A stretch of 6,935 bases of DNA. It comes from CBFGRU01 sp965651255. GTDB lineage: Bacteria; Planctomycetota; Phycisphaerae; Phycisphaerales; SM1A02. Shown here piece after piece: positions 1-5,331 of the stretch. Each line of letters starts with the position of its first letter. Position 1 is the stretch's first letter. Location of the stretch: NCBI GenBank assembly GCA_965651255.1, contig CBFGRU010000168.1, positions 1 through 6,935 on the forward strand, written 5' to 3'. A program made the translations under genes and the position numbers. The notes below the pieces were generated by a model. That model worked only from the letters and a program-made list of their open reading frames with translations, was not told where the DNA came from and did no database searches.

Positions 1-18
1 GAATGTTGAGCGCAGAAC

Positions 19-2034
19 TCAGAAGGCCAGCAGCGCCTTGATGATCTGCACATCCTCGAACAACTGATCCTGCGCCGGTGAATCGTTGATCCAGTCCGGC
101 GGAGGTGACTGACCATCGAAGAACTGCTCCGCGACGGTGAGCAGCACATAGCCGATGGCGGTGTTTCCAATATCAATCTGGTTCGCCGCCAGAGAAATCA
201 TGCCGGCCAGAACCACCCGCCGGGCCGCTCGAGCGAAGCCGTTGCCGGCGAAGTTACTCAGCGGCAGATCGCGAACATCATCCGACACATCCCGCGTCCA
301 GTCGGCGAGGAAGTCATTTGTCGCACCGGGAACCAGCGGGGTCGGATCGACATCATCCGTCAGGCCGTCGCCGTCGGTATCCGCGTTGCACGGATCGGTG
401 CCGTTGCTCACTTCAAAGCCGTCCGACAAACCGTCTCCGTCTGAATCGGCAACGAGTGGGTCGGGGCATCCGCTCCCCGCGGCCGCATCGACTTCCGCAC
501 CGTCCGTCAGTCCATCACCATCGGTATCCGGGTTGAACGGATCGGTTCCGAAGGTGATTTCGCCACCATCGTTCAGGCCGTCTCCATCGGTGTCCGCGTT
601 GAGAGGATCGGTCCCGAGCAGAACCTCATCGCCATCGTTCAGGCCGTCCGCATCGGTGTCTGCATTCAGCGGGTTCGTTCCCAGCGCGACTTCCTGTCCG
701 TCGGTGATGCCATCACCATCGGTATCGGGGTTGAATGGATCGGTGCCGAGCAACAGTTCATCGCTGTCGAGCAATCCATCGCCGTCGGAATCGACCGGCG
801 GCGGGGCGGCAGAGATCGTGAACTGATACGCCGCGCCCGCAGCGCTGCCGAGATCATCACGTCCCGGGACGCCCGCGAGCACCGTGTTGCCATCAATCGC
901 CACCGATGAACCGAGTTGATCACCAGCAACGGGGGCCGATGCCGTGAACTTGCCCGCATCGTCCCAGACGCCCAGCGCACGCTGGAAGGCGTACACCGAA
1001 CCGGCCTGAGACTCGAACAGAATCTCATCGTTGAACGCGCCGACGACCGCCTTGTCACCCTGAATGGCCACGGCGTTGCCGAAGCTCGAGCTCGGCAGTC
1101 CATCGAACGCCAGCAGTTTCTGTTCCAGTACCCAGTTCAAACCGTCGAACACGTACACATACGCGCTGCCGGATGAGCTGCCCGAATCATCATCAAACGG
1201 TGAACCGACGATGACCGAGTTTCCGCTCACGCCGACGCTCGTACCGAACTGATCGTTTCCTGCCGCATCCGGCGCAACGAGCTTGGCTTCTTCCACCCAG
1301 CCCGATCCCGTATAGGTAAAGATGTAGGCGCTGCCGGATGAGATGCCCGTGTCATCATCGAACCGCGCGCCGACCACCATCGTTCCGCCCGAGAGGGCGA
1401 CCGAGCCGCCGAAGCTGTCGCTCAGGGCGCCATCGCTCGCGCCATACTCGCCATCGAGCAGCCAGTCAGATCCATCGAAGCGATACACATACACCGAGCC
1501 GGAGTTTGCCACCGCGGCATCGCCCAGTTCAGCGCCGATGGCCACCACGTTGCCATCAATCGCCACGCTCACGCCAAACCGGTCGCCCAGGGCGCCATCG
1601 CCCGCGGTGAGCTTTTCTTCAAAGTTCCACGCGCTGCCGTCGTAGCGGTAGATGTACGCCGACCCGAAACTGCTGTTGTCTAGCCACGAGCCGACGATGG
1701 CAACATCGCCGCTGATACCGACACTGACACCGAAGTCATCGTTCAGCCCGGCATCGAACGCCTTGATCTTCGCTTCCTGCACCCAGTTCGTGCCGTCAAA
1801 GCGATAGATGTACACCGCTCCGGAGCTGGTGGGCGGGGCTTCTTCGCGGGCGCCGACGATGGCCACATTGCCATCGATCGCGACCGAGCCGCCGAACAGG
1901 TCACCCGCTACGCCATCGCTGGGGAACAGCACCGCATCTTCATTCTGCGCCGTGGCGCTGCCTGCCAGAGCGACTCCCGTCGCGCAGGCAATGATCGCCG
2001 CCCACGTTCGACCGCGCGGTTTCTTCCACAACAT
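19..2034 (-). CDS. Secreted FG-GAP beta-propeller / thrombospondin type 3 repeat protein
   Basis: A 671-residue exported protein of unknown function. Residues 1-29 look like a Sec signal peptide: basic MLWKKPRGR, a hydrophobic stretch, then a likely cut after ATA before QNED. Residues ~33-408 hold seven FG-GAP-type repeats of 52-55 residues (FG at about 47, 101, 153, 208, 263 and 318; LG at 373), each with a SVAIDGN..IVGA core and a SGSAYIYRFDG..W strand, as expected for a seven-bladed propeller. Residues 415-565 hold seven D-x-D-G-D-G calcium-binding type 3 repeats. Residues ~575-671 are a predicted helical domain containing PPPDW. I see no C-terminal anchor or sorting signal, so it is probably secreted or surface-associated. 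The ATG at 2034 was chosen because GAGGAG lies 6 nt upstream and the signal peptide starts there. The frame stays open to 2349, but that extension does not look like protein. Domain calls are strong; any adhesion or binding role is inference. Confidence 0.9.
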   Translation of the reverse strand: MLWKKPRGRTWAAIIACATGVALAGSATAQNEDAVLFPSDGVAGDLFGGSVAIDGNVAIVGAREEAPPTSSGAVYIYRFDGTNWVQEAKIKAFDAGLNDDFGVSVGISGDVAIVGSWLDNSSFGSAYIYRYDGSAWNFEEKLTAGDGALGDRFGVSVAIDGNVVAIGAELGDAAVANSGSVYVYRFDGSDWLLDGEYGASDGALSDSFGGSVALSGGTMVVGARFDDDTGISSGSAYIFTYTGSGWVEEAKLVAPDAAGNDQFGTSVGVSGNSVIVGSPFDDDSGSSSGSAYVYVFDGLNWVLEQKLLAFDGLPSSSFGNAVAIQGDKAVVGAFNDEILFESQAGSVYAFQRALGVWDDAGKFTASAPVAGDQLGSSVAIDGNTVLAGVPGRDDLGSAAGAAYQFTISAAPPPVDSDGDGLLDSDELLLGTDPFNPDTDGDGITDGQEVALGTNPLNADTDADGLNDGDEVLLGTDPLNADTDGDGLNDGGEITFGTDPFNPDTDGDGLTDGAEVDAAAGSGCPDPLVADSDGDGLSDGFEVSNGTDPCNADTDGDGLTDDVDPTPLVPGATNDFLADWTRDVSDDVRDLPLSNFAGNGFARAARRVVLAGMISLAANQIDIGNTAIGYVLLTVAEQFFDGQSPPPDWINDSPAQDQLFEDVQIIKALLAF
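340..792 (-). repeat. Seven thrombospondin type 3 calcium-binding repeats (coding)
   Basis: These encode residues 415-565. The D[ST]D[GA]DG motif begins at residues 415, 437, 459, 481, 503, 530 and 552. The period is exactly 22 residues (66 bp) for the first four steps, then 27, then 22. Between motifs the sequence is [LI].DG.E...GTDP.N.DTD. The third unit has Ala where the others have Gly (DTDADG). The 27-residue step carries a small insertion with cysteine at 523; the next unit carries cysteine 549. Such repeats bind several calcium ions and form a rigid extended stalk, here linking the propeller to the C-terminal helical domain. Confidence 0.88.
811..1938 (-). repeat. Seven FG-GAP-type repeats (coding)
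   Basis: These encode residues ~33-408 of the secreted protein. The spacing between successive FG dipeptides is 54, 52, 55, 55, 55 and 55 residues, so the DNA carries a degenerate period of about 165 bp. Each unit reads roughly GDxFGxSVAIDGNxxIVGA, then an acidic or serine-rich turn (for example FDDDSGSSSGSAY), then a YxFDGxxW strand and a KLxAxDG linker. The last unit has LG in place of FG and lacks the aromatic W strand, which is plausible for the closing blade. The integrin-type DxDxDG calcium loop is not well kept in these units. Confidence 0.85.
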
Positions 2035-2040
2035 GTTGCA

Positions 2041-2046
2041 CTCCTC
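2041..2046 (-). promoter_or_regulatory. Shine-Dalgarno site of the FG-GAP protein gene
   Basis: On the minus strand GAGGAG lies 6 nt before the ATG at 2034. It decides the start in favour of the ATG that opens the signal peptide over the open frame extending upstream to 2349. Confidence 0.8.
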
Positions 2047-2055
2047 TTTCCTCTG

Positions 2056-2078
2056 ACGACTTCCATCGCGAAGGTCGT
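2056..2078 (-). other. Possible hairpin in the 5' leader of the FG-GAP gene
   Basis: ACGACTTC and GAAGGTCGT (plus-strand reading) are complementary over eight pairs with one bulged G and a 6-nt loop. The structure ends 21 nt before the start codon, just upstream of the Shine-Dalgarno site. It could stabilise the transcript or affect initiation, but with no known family to compare it may be chance. Confidence 0.25.
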
Positions 2079-2213
2079 TCGTCAATGCCCATCCGGGGGC
2101 ACAGACTGAAACTACCTGACCGCCACTCCCATCGGCAAGCGCGAAGTTTCCGAATGAGAAAGGAATCGTGCGCAGGAGAACCGTTTGCTTTCCCAGTTTC
2201 ACACGCCATCGCC

Positions 2214-2219
2214 TATCCT
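2214..2219 (+). promoter_or_regulatory. Possible -10 element placing ycaQ on a leaderless transcript
   Basis: TATCCT fits TAnnnT and ends 8 nt before the ATG at 2228, so transcription would start at or within a few bases of that codon. There is no purine-rich Shine-Dalgarno sequence upstream (the bases are CCTCCGGTCCG), which agrees with a leaderless message. No good -35 hexamer sits 16-18 nt upstream, so the call is weak. Confidence 0.3.
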
Positions 2220-2227
2220 CCGGTCCG

Positions 2228-3436
2228 ATGACCAGCCAGACTCCGGAACGAATCTCCGCCCGCGATGCAAGGCGACTGCTGCTCAGCGCCCAGGGCCTGC
2301 TGCATGATCCGGCCCGACCCGCCACCATCGCCACCCTCAACCGGCTCATTCGTCAGATGGGCTTCGTTCAGCTCGACACCATTTCCGCCGTCGATCGAGC
2401 CCATCACCTCATGCTCTTCAGTCGGCTCGATGACTTTCAACCCAACCAGCTCGATCACCTGCTGGAAAACAAACGTCAGCTCTTTGAGCATTGGACGCAC
2501 GATGCCAGCATGATCGACATCGCGTGGTACCCGCATTGGAAGCATCGCTTCGAGTTGTACCGCCAGACGACTGCACGCAACACGTGGTGGCAACAGCGCA
2601 TCGGCAGGAATCCGCAGCCGGTGATCGACCATGTGATCGAGCGCATCACGAATGAAGGGCCGCTCCGATCCATCGACTTCGAGCACGATCGTCAGGGCGA
2701 AAGCGGCGCGTGGTGGGGGTGGAAGCCGCAGAAGTGTGCGCTCGAGTTTCTCTGGCGAGCGGGCGTGTTGGCCGTTACGCGCCGCGAGAAGTTTCAGAAG
2801 GTGTACGACCTCTCCTGCCGTGTTCATCCCGAATGGCACGATCAACCCGCGCCGCCGCGCGCCGAGACCGTCGATGCCTTGTGCATCGCGGCGATGGAAC
2901 GGCTCATCATCGCCACCCATTCGGAAGTCATGCACTACTGGCGCGGCGTCACCCCCGCCGAAGCCCGGTCGTGGTGCACCGTCGCCGAGCGCGAAGGCCG
3001 ACTCGTGCGCATCAACGTCGAAGATGCGAACCGCGACAACACCCGTCCCGCCTATGCTCTCGCGGACTGGCGAAAGCGACTGGCAACGCTGCCCGCTGCG
3101 CCGAACCGGATGCGACTGCTCAGCCCGTTCGATCCGGTCATTCGCGATCGTGATCGCGCGCTGCGCCGCTTCGGATTCGACTATCGCTTCGAGGCGTTCG
3201 TCCCTGCGCCGAAACGGAAGTTCGGCTACTACATCATGCCAGTGCTCGACGGCGATGAACTGATCGCGCGCACCGATCCGAAAACCCACCGCGATCAGGA
3301 TGTGCTCGAGGTTCGACGCATCTGGTGGGAGCCGGGCATTACACCCACGAAGGCGCGCCGCGCTCGGCTGGAAGAGGCAATCGCGCTCCTCGCCGCCCAG
3401 ATCGGCGTCGGACATTATCAGATCAGCGCCGCATGA
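2228..3436 (+). CDS. ycaQ: Winged-helix DNA glycosylase, YcaQ/AlkX family
   Basis: A 402-residue cytoplasmic protein close in length to E. coli YcaQ (AlkX), which unhooks DNA interstrand crosslinks and removes bulky alkylated bases. Its relative AlkZ protects a producer from azinomycin. Visible family marks are ISARDARRLLLSAQGL at the N-terminus and VQLDTISAVDRAHH at 47-60. The latter holds the Gln-x-Asp motif (Q48, D50) of the YcaQ type rather than the Gln-x-Gln of AlkZ. Further marks are WWGWKPQKCALEFLWRAGVLAVTRR at 162-186, then LLSPFDPVIRDRDRALRRFGFDYRFEAF at 297-324, and APKRKFGYYIMPVL at 327-340. I chose ATG 2228 because the family N-terminus starts right after it; an in-frame GTG at 2168 would add 20 arginine-rich residues of no family character. 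It stands alone, divergent from the FG-GAP gene, and converges on the hemerythrin gene with 11 nt between stops. The family call is firm; the in vivo substrate is unknown. Confidence 0.92.
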   Translation: MTSQTPERISARDARRLLLSAQGLLHDPARPATIATLNRLIRQMGFVQLDTISAVDRAHHLMLFSRLDDFQPNQLDHLLENKRQLFEHWTHDASMIDIAWYPHWKHRFELYRQTTARNTWWQQRIGRNPQPVIDHVIERITNEGPLRSIDFEHDRQGESGAWWGWKPQKCALEFLWRAGVLAVTRREKFQKVYDLSCRVHPEWHDQPAPPRAETVDALCIAAMERLIIATHSEVMHYWRGVTPAEARSWCTVAEREGRLVRINVEDANRDNTRPAYALADWRKRLATLPAAPNRMRLLSPFDPVIRDRDRALRRFGFDYRFEAFVPAPKRKFGYYIMPVLDGDELIARTDPKTHRDQDVLEVRRIWWEPGITPTKARRARLEEAIALLAAQIGVGHYQISAA

Positions 3437-3447
3437 GTGTTGCCAAT

Positions 3448-3951
3448 TCACTCCGGTGATCGGGAGCCATGCGCACCGGTCTGCCGCGGCCGCGACTGTT
3501 CGATCGGAGCGGTGTGGCCCTGCAGCACGCGGAGTTGCGCTTCACTCAGCGTGGACTGAATGTGCTGAAACAACTCACGCTCCTCCCAGCGAATGTGATC
3601 ATCGAACGCCTGACCGATCTGGCGCACACGCTCCGGATCGGGATCAACCTGATGGCGCAACTGCCGCGCCTGGTCAGCCAGTTCACGCAAGGTGCGGTGT
3701 TCCGCGATGAGACGCTTCCGATGGGCTGCATCAAGCAGATCAATCAACAGGCGCTCTTCATCATCAAAGTGGTCTGCAATTTCATGATCGAAGCCGTCGA
3801 TGAACTCCGCGATCGCCTTGCGGCGCGCGACCGCATCGGCATCGGCGGATTTGATCAGATGATGCGCGCGCACCAGACCGATGTAATGATCGCGACTGAA
3901 TGGAGCCAGCGCTTCGTGCCGCGTGAGCGGGGGGTGTACATACCGTGGCAT
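3448..3951 (-). CDS. Hemerythrin-domain protein (downstream of the Rrf2 regulator)
   Basis: A 167-residue cytoplasmic four-helix-bundle protein of the hemerythrin HHE family, expected to bind a di-iron centre. Candidate ligands are H22 in SRDHYIG, H56 and H61 with E65 in DHEIADHFDDEERLL, H85 in AEHRTL, and H119 with E123 in DDHIRWEERELF. This gives the H...HxxxE...H...HxxxE order of the family. The last ~20 residues are polar and probably disordered. The ATG at 3951 was chosen because AGGA lies 9 nt upstream and the family start (LTRHEALAPFSRDH) follows. The frame opens at 4020, but that would overlap 67 nt of the regulator gene. The start sits 2 nt after the regulator's stop (TGACCATG), so the two genes are almost certainly one transcript. 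Possible roles are oxygen, nitric oxide or iron binding or sensing; which one cannot be read from sequence. Confidence 0.88.
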   Translation of the reverse strand: MPRYVHPPLTRHEALAPFSRDHYIGLVRAHHLIKSADADAVARRKAIAEFIDGFDHEIADHFDDEERLLIDLLDAAHRKRLIAEHRTLRELADQARQLRHQVDPDPERVRQIGQAFDDHIRWEERELFQHIQSTLSEAQLRVLQGHTAPIEQSRPRQTGAHGSRSPE

Positions 3952-3953
3952 GG

Positions 3954-4442
3954 TCAATGTTCCTGCGGGCCGAAACCGTTGGGGGTGGAGCATGTCGAAC
4001 AATCGATCAGCGCGGTGCACGCCGCCGTGGTTGATTCTCGCGGTTCACTCAGAACCTGCTCGATCGTGATGTTCGCGAACGTCTCCTCGATCAGCGCAAG
4101 TGCCTGGTCAATCTGCCGGTGCATCGGGCAGAGCGATGTTCCGTGGGAAGCGATTCCCAACGGACACGTGGTGATGCGCTCAACCGGGTCGACCGCGCTG
4201 ATGATGTCCAGTACGGTCAGTTCAGCGGGCCGGCGGGCAAGCTGAAACCCGCCCCGACTGCCGCGCTGAGCGGTCAGAATCCCGGCCCGAGCCAGGTCCT
4301 GAAGCACCTTGATGAGGTACCCCGGTGCTGACTGGGTGGCATCGGCGATCTCACGCACCTTTCCGGGCTGGTCCGCTGGACGCTGGGCCAGCCACACCGT
4401 TGCCCGCAGGGCGTACTCCGAAGCGTCTGAAAGCAGTTTCAT
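3954..4442 (-). CDS. Rrf2-family transcriptional regulator (NsrR/IscR-like fold)
   Basis: A 162-residue DNA-binding regulator. MKLLSDASEYALRATVWLA at 1-19 is the Rrf2 first helix. The winged helix-turn-helix follows: VREIADATQSAPGYLIKVLQDL (29-50), then LTAQRGSRGGFQLAR (56-70) as the wing. The dimerisation helix runs from about 108 to 132. In the loop that carries the iron-sulfur ligands of NsrR and IscR, this protein has C93 and C105, eleven residues between them as in those proteins. The middle cysteine is absent; S99 and H100 stand there, and H108 follows. E9 occupies the place of the acidic ligand described for Streptomyces NsrR. The C-terminal tail adds C142, C148 and C151. AAGGGA lies 8 nt before the ATG. 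The gene is divergent from ric and heads a unit with the hemerythrin gene. Control of both transcripts in response to nitric oxide or iron-sulfur status is inferred from family and position. Confidence 0.92.
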   Translation of the reverse strand: MKLLSDASEYALRATVWLAQRPADQPGKVREIADATQSAPGYLIKVLQDLARAGILTAQRGSRGGFQLARRPAELTVLDIISAVDPVERITTCPLGIASHGTSLCPMHRQIDQALALIEETFANITIEQVLSEPRESTTAACTALIDCSTCSTPNGFGPQEH

Positions 4443-4465
4443 GGTCAGATTCCCTTTGTGGTCAG

Positions 4466-4494
4466 TTGACCGATCGTAGGCGCTGGTCTAAAAC
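4466..4494 (+). promoter_or_regulatory. Candidate promoter of the ric operon
   Basis: TTGACC at 4466-4471 matches the sigma-70 -35 consensus at five of six bases. After a 17-bp spacer, TAAAAC at 4489-4494 matches the -10 at four of six. Transcription would begin near 4501, leaving a leader of about 95 nt. Consensus match only; untested for this phylum. Confidence 0.5.
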
Positions 4495-4502
4495 AATGTA
4501 AG
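4473..4502 (-). promoter_or_regulatory. Candidate promoter of the Rrf2-hemerythrin unit
   Basis: Read on the minus strand, CTTACA (4497-4502) lies 18 bp before TACGAT (4473-4478), each matching four of six consensus bases. Transcription would begin near 4466, about 24 nt before the regulator's ATG. The -35 lies inside the left arm of the dyad, which would allow self-repression. Weaker than the opposite promoter. Confidence 0.35.
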
Positions 4503-4526
4503 TGTGCATGAAAGCACGAATACATT
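4495..4526. promoter_or_regulatory. Candidate Rrf2 operator, 32-bp imperfect dyad
   Basis: The outer arms AATGTA (4495-4500) and TACATT (4521-4526) and the inner arms GTGC (4504-4507) and GCAC (4514-4517) share one centre between 4510 and 4511. Eleven of 16 base pairs are symmetric. The site runs from just after the ric -10 to about +26 and overlaps the opposite -35, the expected place for a repressor. By a simple 1-in-4 match estimate such symmetry should arise by chance a few times in 10,000 centres, so it is suggestive, not proof. Confidence 0.4.
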
Positions 4527-4586
4527 CAATGGTGGTGCGGCCCTCCACCGATATCCCATCCAGCAGCGGCGAATCGAGCCGCATGA

Positions 4587-4591
4587 AAGGA
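4587..4591 (+). promoter_or_regulatory. Shine-Dalgarno site of ric
   Basis: AAGGA lies 5 nt before the ATG at 4597. It sets the start there rather than at the in-frame GTG at 4504, which lies inside the candidate operator and would add 31 residues with no family likeness. Confidence 0.7.
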
Positions 4592-4596
4592 CCACG

Positions 4597-5331
4597 ATGA
4601 CCACCCTCAGTCCCAGCACCACCGTGGGCGAGCTGGTTCGAGACCAGCCCGGCCGTTCGCGGGTCTTCGAGGCCCTGCAGATCGACTACTGCTGCGGCGG
4701 CAAGCAACCCCTGGAGGTGGCCTGCCGGAAGCGTGGCCTCAATGTCCAATTGGTCGTGGCGCAGCTCCAGAAAGCCGATGCCGTTGCGTCCGGCGCCTCG
4801 CGCCCGGTTGCTCCCGATGCGATGTCGCTTACCGAGTTGGCCGATCACATCGAGCGCGAACATCACGATTACCTCCGCAGCGAACTGCCGCGCCTGGATG
4901 TGATCACCGAGAAAGTCGACCGTGTCCACCGCGAATCCGATCCGCGCCTTGCGCGCGTCCGCAGCGCCTTCTGCGCGCTGCGCGAAGAACTCACTTCGCA
5001 CATGATGAAAGAAGAACGCATCCTCTTCCCGATGATTCGCGCTCTGGAACTGGGCGACCTCGCGGCCTCGCGCGCGGTCGGCACCATCGCCAACCCCATT
5101 CAGCAGATGGAGGCCGAGCACGACCACGCCGGAAGCGCCCTGACCATGATGCGCGAGGCAACCGATGCCTACACCCCACCTGATTGGGCGTGCAACACCT
5201 ACCGCGCGATGCTCGATGGCCTCGCCCACCTGGAACGTGATATGCACCAGCACGTTCACAAGGAGAACAACATTCTCTTTCCCAAGACCCTTCAACTCGA
5301 ATCCACTTTGCTCAAGGGCGGTGCAGTCTGA
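4597..5331 (+). CDS. ric: Iron-sulfur cluster repair di-iron protein RIC (YtfE/ScdA)
   Basis: A 244-residue cytoplasmic protein (also called ytfE or scdA) that restores iron-sulfur clusters damaged by nitric oxide or oxidants, probably by delivering iron. Residues 1-60 form the ScdA_N domain with the diagnostic DYCCGGKQPL (C32, C33). Residues ~78-230 form a hemerythrin-like bundle. Compared with E. coli YtfE from memory, every di-iron ligand has a counterpart: H90, H111, H135 and E139 in SHMMKEERILFPM, H175 in EAEHDHAG, and H219 and E223 in QHVHKENNILFPK. The length is near the E. coli protein's 220 residues. It is the first gene of a coupled unit: its TGA shares one base with the ATG of the next hemerythrin gene. 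Divergence from an Rrf2 gene parallels control of ytfE by NsrR in enterobacteria. I am confident of family and of metal-binding competence; the inducing signal is inferred. Confidence 0.96.
   Translation: MTTLSPSTTVGELVRDQPGRSRVFEALQIDYCCGGKQPLEVACRKRGLNVQLVVAQLQKADAVASGASRPVAPDAMSLTELADHIEREHHDYLRSELPRLDVITEKVDRVHRESDPRLARVRSAFCALREELTSHMMKEERILFPMIRALELGDLAASRAVGTIANPIQQMEAEHDHAGSALTMMREATDAYTPPDWACNTYRAMLDGLAHLERDMHQHVHKENNILFPKTLQLESTLLKGGAV

Larger units (their letters stand above)
2035..2227. promoter_or_regulatory. Divergent intergenic region, FG-GAP gene and ycaQ
   Basis: These 193 bases separate two divergent genes and must hold promoters for both. I find no convincing -35/-10 pair towards the FG-GAP gene; the best is TTGCCG with a poor -10. 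Towards the glycosylase gene the only notable element is TATCCT at 2214-2219, directly before the ATG. No riboswitch-like conservation is recognisable apart from the small hairpin listed separately. Confidence 0.5.
4443..4596. promoter_or_regulatory. Divergent control region between the Rrf2 gene and ric
   Basis: These 154 bases separate the two start codons. They contain a plus-strand promoter candidate, an overlapping minus-strand candidate, a 32-bp imperfect dyad covering parts of both, and a shorter GGTCA/TGACC inverted repeat. The ric leader (about 95 nt) also holds a small possible stem, GGTGG at 4531-4535 with CCACC at 4545-4549 around a 9-nt loop. The layout fits a self-regulating Rrf2 protein that controls both directions from one site. 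Confidence 0.6.

Noticed and set aside
155..826. Plus-strand open frame (223 codons) rich in Ser, Pro and Val
   Set aside because: Its repetitive product is the antisense reading of the type 3 repeat DNA (SPSVSAL.GSVPS).
2168..2227. GTG at 2168 as ycaQ start
   Set aside because: It adds 20 residues (RRRTVCFPSFTRHRL...) with no family character; ATG 2228 gives the expected N-terminus.
2035..2349. N-terminal extension of the FG-GAP protein to a start near 2349
   Set aside because: It would place 105 non-conserved residues before a proper signal peptide and ignore the GAGGAG site at 2041-2046; it also runs antisense into ycaQ.
2213..3451. Long minus-strand open frame (412 codons) antisense to the glycosylase gene
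   Set aside because: It mirrors a GC-rich coding region; the plus-strand frame has clear YcaQ-family motifs and the antisense product resembles nothing.
3435..3453. Hairpin GAGTG/CACTC between the convergent stops as a bidirectional terminator
   Set aside because: Only five base pairs with a 9-nt loop and no U-run on either side; too weak to call a terminator.
4504..4596. GTG at 4504 as ric start
   Set aside because: It would put the start inside the candidate operator and almost at the predicted transcription start; the AAGGA site supports ATG 4597.
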